Origin: Arthrobacter sp. B1I2 | GTDB lineage: Bacteria > Actinomycetota > Actinomycetes > Actinomycetales > Micrococcaceae | NCBI RefSeq assembly: GCF_030816485.1 | Contig: NZ_JAUSYC010000001.1 | Location: 620,001-684,000 of the forward strand | Length of the DNA stretch: 64,000 bases | Direction of reading: 5' to 3' | Part shown: in pieces, positions 7,423 through 17,126 of the stretch | How the letters are laid out: every line of letters starts with the position of its first letter | How positions within the stretch are numbered: position 1 is the stretch's first letter | Notes under the pieces: generated by a model | What the model was told of the DNA's origin: nothing | What the model saw: only the letters and a program-made list of their open reading frames with translations | Databases searched by the model: none | Translations under genes and position numbers: made by a program

Positions 7423-8438
7423 CCCCGGCAGCGGCCGATACGGTGGCGCCCAGGAGCATCCTTTTCATCGGCGGCACCGGGGTCATCAGCGCGGCGGCGG
7501 CGGAACGCGCCGTCGCGCTGGGCCACCGGCTGACCATCCTGAACCGGGGCCAGTCCACCAGGCCGGTCCCGGACGGGACGGAAGTGCTGCACGCGGATGT
7601 CCGCGATGCCGCGTCGGTCCGGGAGGTCCTGGGCGGCAGGGAGTTCGACGCCGTCGCGGACTTCATCTCCTACACCCCGGACCAGGCGCAAACAAGCATG
7701 GACCTGTTCCGGGAGCGGACCGGCCAGTACGTCTTCATCAGCTCCGCCTCCGCGTACCAGAAGCCACCCACCAGGCTGCCCATCCTGGAGTCAACGCCGC
7801 TGAAAAACCCCTTCTGGCAGTACTCCCGGGACAAGATCGCATGCGAGGAACTGCTCTACCGGGCCTACCGGGAGCAGGACTTTCCACTGACCGTAATCCG
7901 GCCATCGCACACCTACGACCGCACCAAGATTGCCATGGTGGGCGGCTGGACGGACATCCACCGCATGCGCAGCGGCCTTCCGGTGATGGTCCATGGCGAC
8001 GGCACCTCGCTGTGGACGCTGACACACAGCAGGGACTTCGCCAAGGCATTCGTCGGCCTGCTGGGAAGGCCGCAGGCGGTGGGCGAAAGCTACACCATCA
8101 CCTCGGATGAGTACCTGCCCTGGAACCAGATCTATCGGCTCTTTGCCAGGGCAGCAGGTGTGCGGGAACCGGAACTGGTTCACGTGGCGTCGGAAACCAT
8201 CGCCGCCCACGACCAGGAACTGGGCTCCAACCTCCTGGGCGACCGGTCCCATTCGGTGGTCTTTGACAACACCAAGATCAAGTCCCTGGTCCCGGACTAC
8301 ACCGCCACCATCCCGTTCGCGGACGGGGCCCGGGAGATTGTCGAGTGGTACGACAGCCACCCGGAGTTGCAGCAGGTGAATGAGGCCTACATGCAGCTCT
8401 CCGACAAGCTCACCAGCTGGTCCCGGCAGGGCGCCTGA
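7416..8438 (+). CDS. NAD-dependent epimerase/dehydratase (extended SDR)
   Basis: 340 residues. A Rossmann fold begins at about residue 13 with ILFIGGTGVIS, close to the TGxxGxxG motif of extended SDRs. SSASAYQ and a YSRDK segment (Y-x3-K) provide the Ser/Tyr/Lys catalytic residues. The C-terminal half with VIRPSHTYD and GDGTSLWTLTHSRDFAKAF resembles nucleotide-sugar epimerases and isoflavone-reductase-like proteins. GTG 7416 overlaps the preceding reductase; a GTG about 27 bases further in is an alternative start. Co-transcription with two aldo/keto reductases suggests sugar or sugar-derivative oxidoreduction, but the substrate is unknown. Confidence 0.87.
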   Translation: MVTPAAADTVAPRSILFIGGTGVISAAAAERAVALGHRLTILNRGQSTRPVPDGTEVLHADVRDAASVREVLGGREFDAVADFISYTPDQAQTSMDLFRERTGQYVFISSASAYQKPPTRLPILESTPLKNPFWQYSRDKIACEELLYRAYREQDFPLTVIRPSHTYDRTKIAMVGGWTDIHRMRSGLPVMVHGDGTSLWTLTHSRDFAKAFVGLLGRPQAVGESYTITSDEYLPWNQIYRLFARAAGVREPELVHVASETIAAHDQELGSNLLGDRSHSVVFDNTKIKSLVPDYTATIPFADGAREIVEWYDSHPELQQVNEAYMQLSDKLTSWSRQGA

Positions 8439-8457
8439 ACCGGCTTTCCCGGCGCCG

Positions 8458-8486
8458 CTGGCCTGCCGTATCCGGCGGCAGGCCAG
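8458..8486 (+). terminator. GC-rich hairpin after the reductase operon
   Basis: An 11-bp stem CTGGCCTGCCG (8458-8468 with 8476-8486) and a 7-base loop, 19 bases after the SDR stop. There is no T-run, so it may be a weak or Rho-assisted terminator. Confidence 0.5.
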
Positions 8487-8541
8487 GGGGCAGGTCGGCG
8501 GCGAGGCCGGCACCCAATGGTGACTGTGCTAATTTCGGCGC

Positions 8542-9255
8542 ATGACGTTGCCCCCTTCCGAACAACCCGTCGTCGATACACCTGTTGCGGCCGCCATCGG
8601 ACTCCTGGCCAGGCAGGGTTTCGACGCAACGTCCGTTGAGGAACTTGCAGAGGCTTCGGGCATGAGCCGCAGCACGTTCTTCCGGCGATTCGGGTCCAAG
8701 GAGGACGTTGTCTTCGCTGACCATGAGCGGATCCTGAGCCAGGTGAACCACCGGCTCGCGGAATCGAGGCTGGAGCCCCTGGCCGCCGTTGCGGACGCGG
8801 CATTGCTGGTCTTCGACCACCACCTGCGCAACCGGGAAACGTCGCGTGCCCGGTACGAACTTCTGCAGGCGGTTCCGGCCCTGCGGGACCGGGAGCTGGT
8901 CACCTCGCATCGGTACGAGCGGGCGTTCCTGCAGTACCTGAATGACAAGCTGCCCCGGGACGGGCGGCGCGGGTACAAGGCCGTGGCCTTCGCCGCAGCC
9001 GTGGTGGCCGTGCATAACGCCTTCCTTCGGCAGTGGCTGCGCGCCTCGCCCGAGGCCGCGGAAGCAGCGGATGGCGACCGGAAAAGGGCCGCAGCCCTCG
9101 CGGGCGAACTCCGGTCCCTGGCGGAAACCTTCAGGCCCGCACTCCTTGCCGCCACTGCTGCCACCGAACCGGCGCGGACCGTCGTCGTGACCGTCCTTCC
9201 GGGCTCGGCCGATAAGGAAGCGGTGGCCCAAGCGGTCCGGGACGCACTTCCCTGA
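8542..9255 (+). CDS. TetR/AcrR-family transcriptional regulator
   Basis: 237 residues. The N-terminal TetR DNA-binding domain (about residues 12-58) includes ATSVEELAEASGMSRSTFFRRFGSKEDVVFADH. The rest is helical and variable, forming a ligand pocket that cannot be assigned from sequence. It precedes, in the same direction, the acyl-CoA dehydrogenase / thiolase / acyl-CoA ligase genes, 127 bp away, so a role in sensing an acyl-CoA and controlling that set is likely. ATG 8542 is the first start matching the domain. Confidence 0.88.
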   Translation: MTLPPSEQPVVDTPVAAAIGLLARQGFDATSVEELAEASGMSRSTFFRRFGSKEDVVFADHERILSQVNHRLAESRLEPLAAVADAALLVFDHHLRNRETSRARYELLQAVPALRDRELVTSHRYERAFLQYLNDKLPRDGRRGYKAVAFAAAVVAVHNAFLRQWLRASPEAAEAADGDRKRAAALAGELRSLAETFRPALLAATAATEPARTVVVTVLPGSADKEAVAQAVRDALP

Positions 9256-9382
9256 GGACCAATTTCCGGCTGATACTCAGTTTCTTGACGTGGAACTGCG
9301 TTTCAATGCATCCTTAGTTCCTGTGGTCCAAGCCACATGGTTGCGGTGGTCCCACCACCATTGATTCAGAGGATGCAGATAC

Positions 9383-10639
9383 ATGACGACGACGTCGCCC
9401 GCCCACGTGCCCACGCGCACCGGACGCTCCACCAGCTTCCCTGCCGGCACCGTGGAGCCGGGCTACCTCCTGACCGAGGCCCTGGGGACGGATCCGGCGT
9501 CCGTCCTGGCCGGCGTCAGCGACGAGGACCGAGCCTACTGGGACCGCGCGCGCCGCTTCGTCCAGGATGAGGTCCTCCCCGTCATCGATGGCTACTGGGA
9601 ACGCGGTGAGTATCCGCTGCACCTGCTCCGGCGCCTGGGTGAACTGGACCTGCTGCGCGACGGCGTTCCGGTGGACGGCTTCGCTCCGATGAGCAGCATG
9701 GCCGCCGGACTGGTGAACATGGAAATAAGCCGCGGTGACGGCTCCGTGGCAACAATGATCGCGGTCCAGGGCGGCCTGGCCCTGCGGTCCGTTGCCGAAT
9801 GCGGGTCTGCGGCGCAGCGGGAGCGCTGGCTGCCGGCGATCGCCAGCGGCACCGAGTACGCGGCGTTCGCGCTGACGGAGCCCACCCACGGCTCCGACTC
9901 GGTGGCCCTGGAAAGCACGGCGACCCGTACTGACGGCGGTTTCCTGCTCAACGGTGAGAAGAAGTGGATCGGCAACGGCTCTATCGGCGGCGTCAGCATC
10001 GTGTGGGCGCGGGGTGAGGACGGCCAGGTCCACGGCTACCTGGTTCCGCAGGACTCCCCCGGGTACACCGCGACCAAAATCGAAGGCAAACTTGCCCTGC
10101 GTGCCATCTGGCAGGCCCACATCAGGCTGGAGGACGTCTTCGTCCCGGAAGGGAACGTCCTTCCCGGCGCACGTACTTTCAAGGACACAGCCCGTGTGCT
10201 GCTGGCGACCCGACTGGGGGTGGCCTGGTCCGCCGTCGGCCACGCCACCGCCTGCTACGAAACGGCCGTCCAGTACGCCAAGCAGCGCAAGCAGTTCGGC
10301 CGGCCGCTGGCCGCCTCCCAGATCGTCCAGGAACGGTTGGCCCGGATGCTCAGCGAACTTGCCACCATGCAGCTGATGGTGGTGCAGATGACGCGCCTCG
10401 ATGAGGCCGGAACGCTCACACCGGAGCAGGCATCGCTGGCCAAGTACACCTGCACCCGCACTGCGCGGGGCATCGCCTCCAACGCCCGCGACCTGCTGGG
10501 CGGCAACGGCATCCTCCTGGAAAACCGCGTGGCCCGGCACCTGGCCGATATTGAAGCCATCCACACCTACGAAGGCACCGAGACCATGCAGGCCCTGATC
10601 ATCGGCCGGGGCATCACCGGCACCTCCGCCTTCGCCTGA
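9383..10639 (+). CDS. Acyl-CoA dehydrogenase (glutaryl-CoA dehydrogenase / ACX4-like)
   Basis: 418 residues with the three ACAD domains: helical N-terminal (about 45-150), beta middle domain with FALTEPTHGSDS and GEKKWIGNG, and helical C-terminal domain with RKQFGRPLAASQIVQERLARM. The catalytic base is Glu397 in HTYEGTETMQALIIGR; this YEGT placement is that of glutaryl-CoA dehydrogenase and peroxisomal short-chain oxidase relatives. It would oxidise an acyl-CoA to the enoyl-CoA with FAD and pass electrons to ETF. It is the first of three genes in a fatty-acid-type operon. Confidence 0.9.
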   Translation: MTTTSPAHVPTRTGRSTSFPAGTVEPGYLLTEALGTDPASVLAGVSDEDRAYWDRARRFVQDEVLPVIDGYWERGEYPLHLLRRLGELDLLRDGVPVDGFAPMSSMAAGLVNMEISRGDGSVATMIAVQGGLALRSVAECGSAAQRERWLPAIASGTEYAAFALTEPTHGSDSVALESTATRTDGGFLLNGEKKWIGNGSIGGVSIVWARGEDGQVHGYLVPQDSPGYTATKIEGKLALRAIWQAHIRLEDVFVPEGNVLPGARTFKDTARVLLATRLGVAWSAVGHATACYETAVQYAKQRKQFGRPLAASQIVQERLARMLSELATMQLMVVQMTRLDEAGTLTPEQASLAKYTCTRTARGIASNARDLLGGNGILLENRVARHLADIEAIHTYEGTETMQALIIGRGITGTSAFA

Positions 10640-10673
10640 CCTCCGCCGCACCGCCACCCCGAAAGGACTGTTC

Positions 10674-11870
10674 TTGAACCAGAACGCCAACATCCCCGTC
10701 ATTCTGAGCGGCGCCCGTACCCCGTTCGGCAGGTTCCGGGGCAGCCTCACGCCCTTCTCGTCCAGCCAACTGGGAGCTCATGCCATCCGGGCTGCGCTGG
10801 AACGGACCGGTGTGGCACCGGAACAAATCGGCGCCGTCATCGTGGGGCAGGTCATCCAGGCCGGAGCCGGGCAGGGCCCTGCCAGGCAGGCCAGCCTGGC
10901 CGCCGGAATAGGCTGGGACGTCCCCACCGTCACCATCAACAAGCTCTGCCTGTCCGGGCTGACGGCCGTGATTGACGCAGCCCGGATGATCCGCACGGGG
11001 GAAGCCGACTTTATTGTCGCCGCCGGCCAGGAGTCGATGACCAACGCACCGCACCTGGTCCCCGGGCTTCGCGCCGGCGTCGTCATCGGTGATGCTCCCA
11101 TACTTGACTCCCTGAACCACGACGGACTGCAGGACCCGGTCAGCGGCAAGCTGATGGGCGAGGCCACCGACGCCGGCAATGCGGGGCGCGGGATCACCCG
11201 TACCGAGCAGGACGCCGTGGCGGCACGCTCCCACCAGCGCGCCGAAGCAGCCCGCGCTGCCGGGGTGCTGGCCGAGGAAATCGCGCCGATCCAGGTGCCG
11301 CAGCGCAAGGGCCCTGCCGTAACCCTCGAGCATGACGAGGGCATCCGCCCGGAAACCACGGCCGGATCACTGGCGCAGCTCCGGCCGGCGTTCTCCAAGG
11401 AGGAGACGGCCACCATCACCGCAGGCTCATCGTCCCCGCTCTCCGACGGCGCCGCAGCCCTGGTCATTGCCAGCAAAGCGGCAGCGGAAGCCGCAGGGCT
11501 GGAGTGGATCGCGGAAATCGGGGCGCACGGGCAGACTGCCGGGCCAGACGGATCCCTGCACTCCCAGCCTGCCCGGGCCATCGAACGTGCGCTCAAGGAT
11601 GAGGGGCTCACCGTTCAGGACCTGGACCTGGTGGAAATCAATGAAGCGTTCGCCTCGGTCCTCATCCAGTCCGCCAACGACCTGGGCATCGAAACTGGAG
11701 CCGTGAACGCCGAAGGCGGTGCCATCGCCCTGGGCCACCCCGTCGGCGCCTCAGGCGCGCGTCTTGTGCTGCACCAGGCACTGGCGCTGAAACGCCGCGG
11801 CGGAGGCACCGGCGTCGTAGCCCTCTGCGGGGGCGGCGGGCAGGGCGACGCCCTGATCCTCAAAGCATGA
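10674..11870 (+). CDS. Thiolase (acetyl-CoA C-acetyltransferase)
   Basis: 398 residues, standard thiolase length. The nucleophile Cys92 is in NKLCLSG, His355 in GHPVGASG, and the second Cys385 in ALCGGGGQGDA; NEAFA is also present. It cleaves 3-ketoacyl-CoA with CoA, or condenses two acetyl-CoA. The start is TTG 10674, with GAAAGGA 6 bases upstream, and the protein then reads NQNANIPVILSGARTPFGR, which fits the family. It lies 34 bp after the acyl-CoA dehydrogenase and overlaps the ligase by 4 bases (ATGA), indicating one transcript with coupled translation. Confidence 0.93.
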   Translation: MNQNANIPVILSGARTPFGRFRGSLTPFSSSQLGAHAIRAALERTGVAPEQIGAVIVGQVIQAGAGQGPARQASLAAGIGWDVPTVTINKLCLSGLTAVIDAARMIRTGEADFIVAAGQESMTNAPHLVPGLRAGVVIGDAPILDSLNHDGLQDPVSGKLMGEATDAGNAGRGITRTEQDAVAARSHQRAEAARAAGVLAEEIAPIQVPQRKGPAVTLEHDEGIRPETTAGSLAQLRPAFSKEETATITAGSSSPLSDGAAALVIASKAAAEAAGLEWIAEIGAHGQTAGPDGSLHSQPARAIERALKDEGLTVQDLDLVEINEAFASVLIQSANDLGIETGAVNAEGGAIALGHPVGASGARLVLHQALALKRRGGGTGVVALCGGGGQGDALILKA

Positions 11871-13450
11871 CCATCCCAACCAAGAAGCAGGCCATGACCA
11901 ACACCACCTCCGCCGACGGCTTCGGCACCATCTCCGTCGCAGCCGTCCTGGCTGAATCTGCCAAAAGGACCCCCGACAGCATCGCCCTCGTCGTCGGAGA
12001 GGACCAGGTCAGCTACGGCGAACTCTGGGACCAGGCCCGCGCCTATGCCGGTGCACTCCGGGCCCGCGGCATCGGCCCTGGAGACGCCGTCGCTGTCCTG
12101 ATCCCCAACGTTCCGGACTTCGCCCGGGTGTACTACGCCATCTTGTCGCTCGGCGCCATCGTGGTCCCCGTGCACGCCCTGCTGAAGGCCCGCGAAATCG
12201 AATACGTCCTCCAGGACAGCGGCGCCAGACTGCTGATCTGCGCCGCTCCGCTGCTCGCGGAGGGCGCTGCCGGTGCTGCGGCCAGCGGAGTCGACGTCCT
12301 GACCGTGATGGCTCCCAACGACGGCGGCTTCCCCCGGCTGGAGGCGGAAGCCGCAGGCGCGGAGCCCATCCGGACGTATGAACCGTGCCGCCCCTCCGAT
12401 ACAGCCACCATCCTCTACACCTCGGGCACCACCGGCAAACCGAAAGGTGCGCTGGGAACCCACTTCGCGCTGGTGGAACAGACCAGCGTCCTGCTGACCA
12501 GCGTGATGGATTTCCGCCCGGGTGACGTCCTGTTTGGCGGCCTGCCGCTCTTCCACACGTTCGGCCAGACGGTGGTCCTCAACACGGGACTGAGGGCCGG
12601 CGCCACCATCGTCCTCATGCCGCGCTTCACCGGCGAGGACGCCCTGAAGCTGCTGGCCAGGCACAACGTCAACATCTTCCTCGGCGTGCCCACCATGTAC
12701 GTGGCGCTCCTGGAAGCTGCCAAGACGGTGCCGGACCGGCCGACAGCCCTGCGGTACGGCATCTCCGGCGGCGCATCCCTTCCGCTGGCTGTCATGGACA
12801 AGTTCCGCGACGTCTTTGGCGTGGAGATCCATGAGGGCTACGGCCTGACCGAGACCTCCCCGGTAGCCGCTTTCAACCACGTGGGGACGGCGCCACGGCC
12901 TGGCACTATCGGCGTCCCGATCTGGGGCGTGGACATCGAGATCGCCCGCCCGGAGACCGTGGAGAGCATCGAGCTGCTACCCAACGGCGAACTCGGCGAG
13001 CTCGTCATCCGCGGGCACCTGCTGATGAAGGGCTACCTCAACCGGCCGGAGGCCACCGCGGAGGCGGTGGTGGACGGCTGGTTCCGCACCGGGGACCTGG
13101 GGACAAAGGACGACGACGGCTACCTCACCATTGTGGACCGCAAGAAAGACATGATCATCCGCAACGGATACAACGTTTACCCCAGGGAAGTGGAGGAAGT
13201 CCTGCTGACCCACCCGGCAGTGGTGAGCGCCGCTGTCTACGGCATCCCCGACGACGCCCACGGGCAGGAAATCGCCGCTGCCATTGTGCTGGACGCCGGG
13301 GCCACGGTCACCGAAACCGAGTTGAGGGACTTCGCCAGCAACCAGCTCGCGGCCTACAAGTACCCGCGGGTGGTCAGGATCCTTTCCGAACTGCCGTTGG
13401 GACCCAGTGGAAAGATCCTGAAGCGGAAGCTGGCGGAGGATCCCGCCTAG
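11867..13450 (+). CDS. Acyl-CoA synthetase (FadD-like, AMP-forming)
   Basis: 527 residues of the ANL superfamily. It has the P-loop YTSGTTGKPKG, the A5 motif GYGLTETSP, WFRTGDLG, the hinge region VDRKKDMIIRNGYNVYPREVE, and the C-terminal catalytic lysine in PLGPSGKILKRKL. It activates a carboxylic acid to its CoA thioester with ATP. An internal ATG ten codons in (MTNTTSADGF) could be the true start, but the overlap ATGA with the thiolase stop favours 11867. Substrate chain length is not evident. Confidence 0.93.
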   Translation: MTIPTKKQAMTNTTSADGFGTISVAAVLAESAKRTPDSIALVVGEDQVSYGELWDQARAYAGALRARGIGPGDAVAVLIPNVPDFARVYYAILSLGAIVVPVHALLKAREIEYVLQDSGARLLICAAPLLAEGAAGAAASGVDVLTVMAPNDGGFPRLEAEAAGAEPIRTYEPCRPSDTATILYTSGTTGKPKGALGTHFALVEQTSVLLTSVMDFRPGDVLFGGLPLFHTFGQTVVLNTGLRAGATIVLMPRFTGEDALKLLARHNVNIFLGVPTMYVALLEAAKTVPDRPTALRYGISGGASLPLAVMDKFRDVFGVEIHEGYGLTETSPVAAFNHVGTAPRPGTIGVPIWGVDIEIARPETVESIELLPNGELGELVIRGHLLMKGYLNRPEATAEAVVDGWFRTGDLGTKDDDGYLTIVDRKKDMIIRNGYNVYPREVEEVLLTHPAVVSAAVYGIPDDAHGQEIAAAIVLDAGATVTETELRDFASNQLAAYKYPRVVRILSELPLGPSGKILKRKLAEDPA

Positions 13451-13481
13451 CACAGGGCCGGCGCCACACGGCAGGACGCTG

Positions 13482-13519
13482 AAGGCACGCCCGCCAAGCG
13501 CTCTTGGCGGGCGTGCCTT
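13482..13519 (+). terminator. Terminator of the fatty-acid operon
   Basis: A perfect 17-bp stem, arm AAGGCACGCCCGCCAAG (13482-13498 with 13503-13519), with a 4-base loop, 32 bases after the ligase stop. Confidence 0.8.
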
Positions 13520-13620
13520 GGCGGGCGTCTGGCGCCCACCTTCTACATCGTTCTAAATACCCTGCCAGAGCCAGGAAAACAAGGCTTGCCTTGACCCCTC
13601 CCCCACTCATAGATTGCTTG

Positions 13621-13633
13621 GGAAGCGTTTTCC
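13621..13633. promoter_or_regulatory. LacI-type operator before the PL11 lyase
   Basis: GGAAGCGTTTTCC, a near-palindrome with the central CG typical of LacI/CcpA-family operators, 27 bp before the lyase start and just upstream of its ribosome binding site. It suggests repression until pectin-derived sugars are present. The cognate regulator is not evident nearby; the LacI at 36155 is associated with a different motif. Confidence 0.55.
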
Positions 13634-13659
13634 GGTCTCAAAATTGAAAGGATTCACTG

Positions 13660-16221
13660 ATGAATCCACGCCTAACCCCCGTACGTCTTCTCTCCGTGGC
13701 CGCCGCCGGCCTGGCACTGACGGTTGGCTGCCTTGCTGCCCCGGCCTCCGCCGTCGGCCCCTCCCCCAAGCCGGGGAACCCCGGCATCCAGCTGGACCAC
13801 CTGGACCGCGGACTGGTGGCCGCCGGCACCTCGGAGGGCGTCTTCCTCAGCTGGCGCCTGCTGGGCAATGAAGCCACCGGGTCCTCGGCCACCGGCCTCA
13901 CCGGTACTGACTTCAATGTGTACCGTGACGGCCAAAAACTGGCCACCGTCACAGACAGCACCAACTTCCTGGACCGCGCAGGAACCGCCGCTTCGGCATA
14001 CCAGGTGCGTGCCGTCGTCGGGGGCGTTGAAGTGGACCACAGCGCCACGGCCACCCCCTGGGGAAGCAACTTCAAGGACATTCCGCTTAAGAAGCCGGCG
14101 GACGGCGTGACCCCCGCCGGCCAGCCCTACACCTACTCCGCCAATGACACCTCGGTGGGTGACGTGGACGGCGACGGGCAGTACGAGTTCGTCGTCAAAT
14201 GGGACCCGAACAACTCCAAGGACGTCTCGCAGGTGGGCTACACGGGCAACACCTACGTGGACACCTACAAGGCGGACGGCACACTCCTCAGCCGGATCGA
14301 TCTCGGCGTCAATATCCGCTCCGGCGCCCACTACACCCAACTGCTGGTCAACGACTTCGACGGCGACGGCCGGGCGGAGATGATGATGAAGACGGCTCCG
14401 GGGACCAGGAGCACCAGCTTCAACGCCGACGGAAGCGTGGCCGCGAGCTCCTTCATCTCCCTGCTCCAGTCCGACCTTGACGCCGGGTACTCCAACACGG
14501 ATGACTACCGCATGAGCGCCGCGGACTACTACCAGCACATGGTGAAGACCTTCCAGGGCTGGACCGAGCACCCCGAGGTCAAGGCCGGCCACTGGCCCGC
14601 CACCCTGGAGCAGGCCTTCGGCATCGCGCCGCAGTACAAATACCCGCTGTCCCAGGCCGACGCCGAAAAGCTCACGGACTACTTCATGGACGTTTACGCT
14701 CCGTCGCGCAGCGCCCGCAACAACCTGCGCGCGTTTGAAGGCTTCATCGTGTCCGGACCCGAGTACCTGACAGTTTTTGAAGGCGCCACGGGCAAGGAAC
14801 TGAAAACTGTGGCCTACCAGCCCGGCCGCACCGACGACGGCCTCATGTGGGGCGACTACGCCTTGGCGCGCATCGAACCGGGCAACCGCGTGGACCGGTT
14901 CCTGGCCGGCGTCGCCTACCTCGACGGCAGGAAGCCTGCGGCAGTCTTTGCCCGCGGCTACTACACCCGCACCACCCTGGCCACCTACACCTGGGACGGC
15001 GCCAACCTCTCGCCGGTCTGGAACGTGGACTCCGGCTGGACGCCCATGACCAACCCGTTCAACGACTCCCCGCACGGCCGTGACGGTACGGACCCCACCT
15101 ACGGCAAGCTCACCACGCAGGGCTTCCACTCGCTGAGCGCCTCGGACGTGGACGGTGACGGAAAGCAGGAGATCGTCTACGGATCGGCAACGCTCGACGA
15201 CGACGGCTCAGTTTTGTACACGTCGTTCGACACCCTGCCAACGGGCAGCGCCGCGCCCGGCGAAGAGGCGCGGCTGGGCCACGGCGACGCCATGCACGTC
15301 ACCGACATCGATCCCAACCGGCCGGGCAAGGAAATCTTCACCGTCCACGAGGGCGCCGCATACGCACCCTACGGCTACGCCATGCGGGACGCGGCCACCG
15401 GTGAGGTGCTGTTCGGCGCGTACTCGGGCAAGGACACCGGCCGCGGCATGATCGGCGACGTTGACCCGTCCGTCCCCGGCATCGAGAACTGGGCCATCGG
15501 CATGCAGGCCGCGGACGGCACCAAGCTCTCCGGCTCCCAGCCGGGTACCAACATGAGCATCAAATGGGCCGCGGACATGACCACGCAGATCATCAACGGA
15601 TCCGGTGACCAGACCCCCACCATCGACGACTGGAAGCGCGGGCGGCTGCTTACGGCCGAAGGCACCCGGACCAACAACAGCACCAAGGGCACTCCCAGCC
15701 TGGTGGCGGACATCCTCGGCGACTGGCGCGAGGAGATGGTGGTCCGGACAGCAGACAGCTCGGCCCTGCGCATCTACCTGAGCACTGAGGTGACCAACCA
15801 CAAGCTCTACACCCTGATGCACGATCCGCAGTACCGGGCCGAGGTTGCCCGGCAGAACACGGCCTACAACCAGCCCGCCTACACGGACTTCTACTTTGCC
15901 TCCGACATGAACTTTGGCGACGTCCCGCTGCGCGCCGCCTGGCTCCCGGGCAGCATCAAGGCCCTGCAGGACATCCTGGCGGACCTGGTGGAGTCGGGCG
16001 ATGTCTCAGGGCCGGTCGCGAGCCAGCTTGGCGCCAGCATCCAGCAGGCTGCAAAGGCAGTCCAGGACGGCGAGCCGACCAAGGCAGGCCAGGCCCTGCA
16101 GCGGTTCGTGGACTTCCTTGCCCAGCAGAAGAACCCGGATACGGTATCAAGTACGGCCCGGGTGTCGCTGGACTACAACGCCGGCAATATCCTCCGGGCC
16201 TTTTCGAATCCGGGCCTCTAA
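13660..16221 (+). CDS. Secreted rhamnogalacturonan lyase (PL11 family)
   Basis: 853 residues. A Sec signal peptide (RLLSVAAAGLALTVGCLAAPASA) occupies about residues 9-32. The mature protein opens with a beta-sandwich (about 40-140) and then the eight-bladed PL11 propeller, marked by repeated D-x-D-G-D-G calcium motifs (VGDVDGDGQYE, VNDFDGDGRAE, ASDVDGDGKQE) and a long stretch through DWREEMVVRTAD. It cleaves the rhamnogalacturonan I backbone by beta-elimination outside the cell. The last 110 residues form a helical FIVAR-like module, an addition not present in the minimal YesW-type enzyme. GAAAGGA precedes the ATG. A LacI-type operator sits just upstream; an aldo/keto reductase follows 36 bp downstream. 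Confidence 0.92.
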   Translation: MNPRLTPVRLLSVAAAGLALTVGCLAAPASAVGPSPKPGNPGIQLDHLDRGLVAAGTSEGVFLSWRLLGNEATGSSATGLTGTDFNVYRDGQKLATVTDSTNFLDRAGTAASAYQVRAVVGGVEVDHSATATPWGSNFKDIPLKKPADGVTPAGQPYTYSANDTSVGDVDGDGQYEFVVKWDPNNSKDVSQVGYTGNTYVDTYKADGTLLSRIDLGVNIRSGAHYTQLLVNDFDGDGRAEMMMKTAPGTRSTSFNADGSVAASSFISLLQSDLDAGYSNTDDYRMSAADYYQHMVKTFQGWTEHPEVKAGHWPATLEQAFGIAPQYKYPLSQADAEKLTDYFMDVYAPSRSARNNLRAFEGFIVSGPEYLTVFEGATGKELKTVAYQPGRTDDGLMWGDYALARIEPGNRVDRFLAGVAYLDGRKPAAVFARGYYTRTTLATYTWDGANLSPVWNVDSGWTPMTNPFNDSPHGRDGTDPTYGKLTTQGFHSLSASDVDGDGKQEIVYGSATLDDDGSVLYTSFDTLPTGSAAPGEEARLGHGDAMHVTDIDPNRPGKEIFTVHEGAAYAPYGYAMRDAATGEVLFGAYSGKDTGRGMIGDVDPSVPGIENWAIGMQAADGTKLSGSQPGTNMSIKWAADMTTQIINGSGDQTPTIDDWKRGRLLTAEGTRTNNSTKGTPSLVADILGDWREEMVVRTADSSALRIYLSTEVTNHKLYTLMHDPQYRAEVARQNTAYNQPAYTDFYFASDMNFGDVPLRAAWLPGSIKALQDILADLVESGDVSGPVASQLGASIQQAAKAVQDGEPTKAGQALQRFVDFLAQQKNPDTVSSTARVSLDYNAGNILRAFSNPGL

Positions 16222-16256
16222 GAGCCGGGACGGCCGATACAGGGGAGACTGATGGC

Positions 16257-17090
16257 ATGACACTTGCACCGCTCATCGAACTCAATGACGGCAACACGAT
16301 TCCGCAGCTGGGGCTTGGCACCTGGCCGCTGGACGACGAACAGGTGGCGGCCGCCGTCGTACAGGCTGTGGAAGCCGGGTACCGGCACATCGATACCGCC
16401 GTGAAGTATGGCAACGAACGCGGCGTAGGCAACGGCATGCGGGCCAGCGGCGTGGACCGCAACGAGCTCTTCATCACCACCAAGCTCGACGGTGAATTCC
16501 AGGGCCACGACCGCGCGGTGGCGGGCTTGGAGGGGTCCCTGAAGCGCCTTGGGCTGGACTACGTGGATCTGCTGCTGATCCACTGGCCGCTGCCCGGCAG
16601 GGACCAGTATGTCTCCACGTGGCAGACGTTTGAACGGCTGCAGGCAGAGGGAAAAGTCCGGTCCATCGGCGTATCCAACTTCAAGCCGGCGCACCTCGAA
16701 CGGCTGATGGCGGAGACCGATGTGGTGCCCGCGGTGAACCAAATCCAGCTCAGCCCGGCAATAACCCGCTCCGCGGAGCGGGAATTCCACGCCAGGCACG
16801 GAATTGTCACCGAATCGTACAGCCCCCTTGGCGGGTCGGGGGCAGGTTTAGTCGGCGCTCCTGTCCTCGTCCAGTTAGCGGAAAAACACGGAAAAACACC
16901 TGCACAACTGGTCCTGCGGTGGCACGTACAAAACGGATTGGTAACGATTCCGAAGACGGCCTCACCGGAGCGGATGGCGGAGAACCTGGACGTGTTCGAT
17001 TTCGCCCTGGATCCGCAGGATCTAGCGGAATTATCGATCCTGGATGAGGGCCCCGGAGCGGGCAACGACTCGGACAAAACCGGGCACTGA
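16257..17090 (+). CDS. Aldo/keto reductase
   Basis: 277 residues of the AKR5-like group. The tetrad is Asp46 and Tyr51 (HIDTAVKYGNE), Lys76 (ITTKLDG) and His109 (LLIHWPLPG). GVSNF and the NADPH-binding loop IPKTASPERMAEN are present. It lies 36 bp after the PL11 lyase in the same direction and may be co-transcribed, though a role on pectin-derived carbonyls is only inferred from position. The first six residues are variable; ATG 16257 agrees with family length. Confidence 0.9.
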   Translation: MTLAPLIELNDGNTIPQLGLGTWPLDDEQVAAAVVQAVEAGYRHIDTAVKYGNERGVGNGMRASGVDRNELFITTKLDGEFQGHDRAVAGLEGSLKRLGLDYVDLLLIHWPLPGRDQYVSTWQTFERLQAEGKVRSIGVSNFKPAHLERLMAETDVVPAVNQIQLSPAITRSAEREFHARHGIVTESYSPLGGSGAGLVGAPVLVQLAEKHGKTPAQLVLRWHVQNGLVTIPKTASPERMAENLDVFDFALDPQDLAELSILDEGPGAGNDSDKTGH

Positions 17091-17126
17091 AACCGGCCTG
17101 AACTGCGCCTTTTTACAAATACGGGG

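Noticed and set aside
9285..9313. TTGACG followed by possible -10 before the acyl-CoA dehydrogenase gene
   Set aside because: The hexamer at proper spacing (GCATCC) is a poor -10 match, so I do not list it as a promoter.
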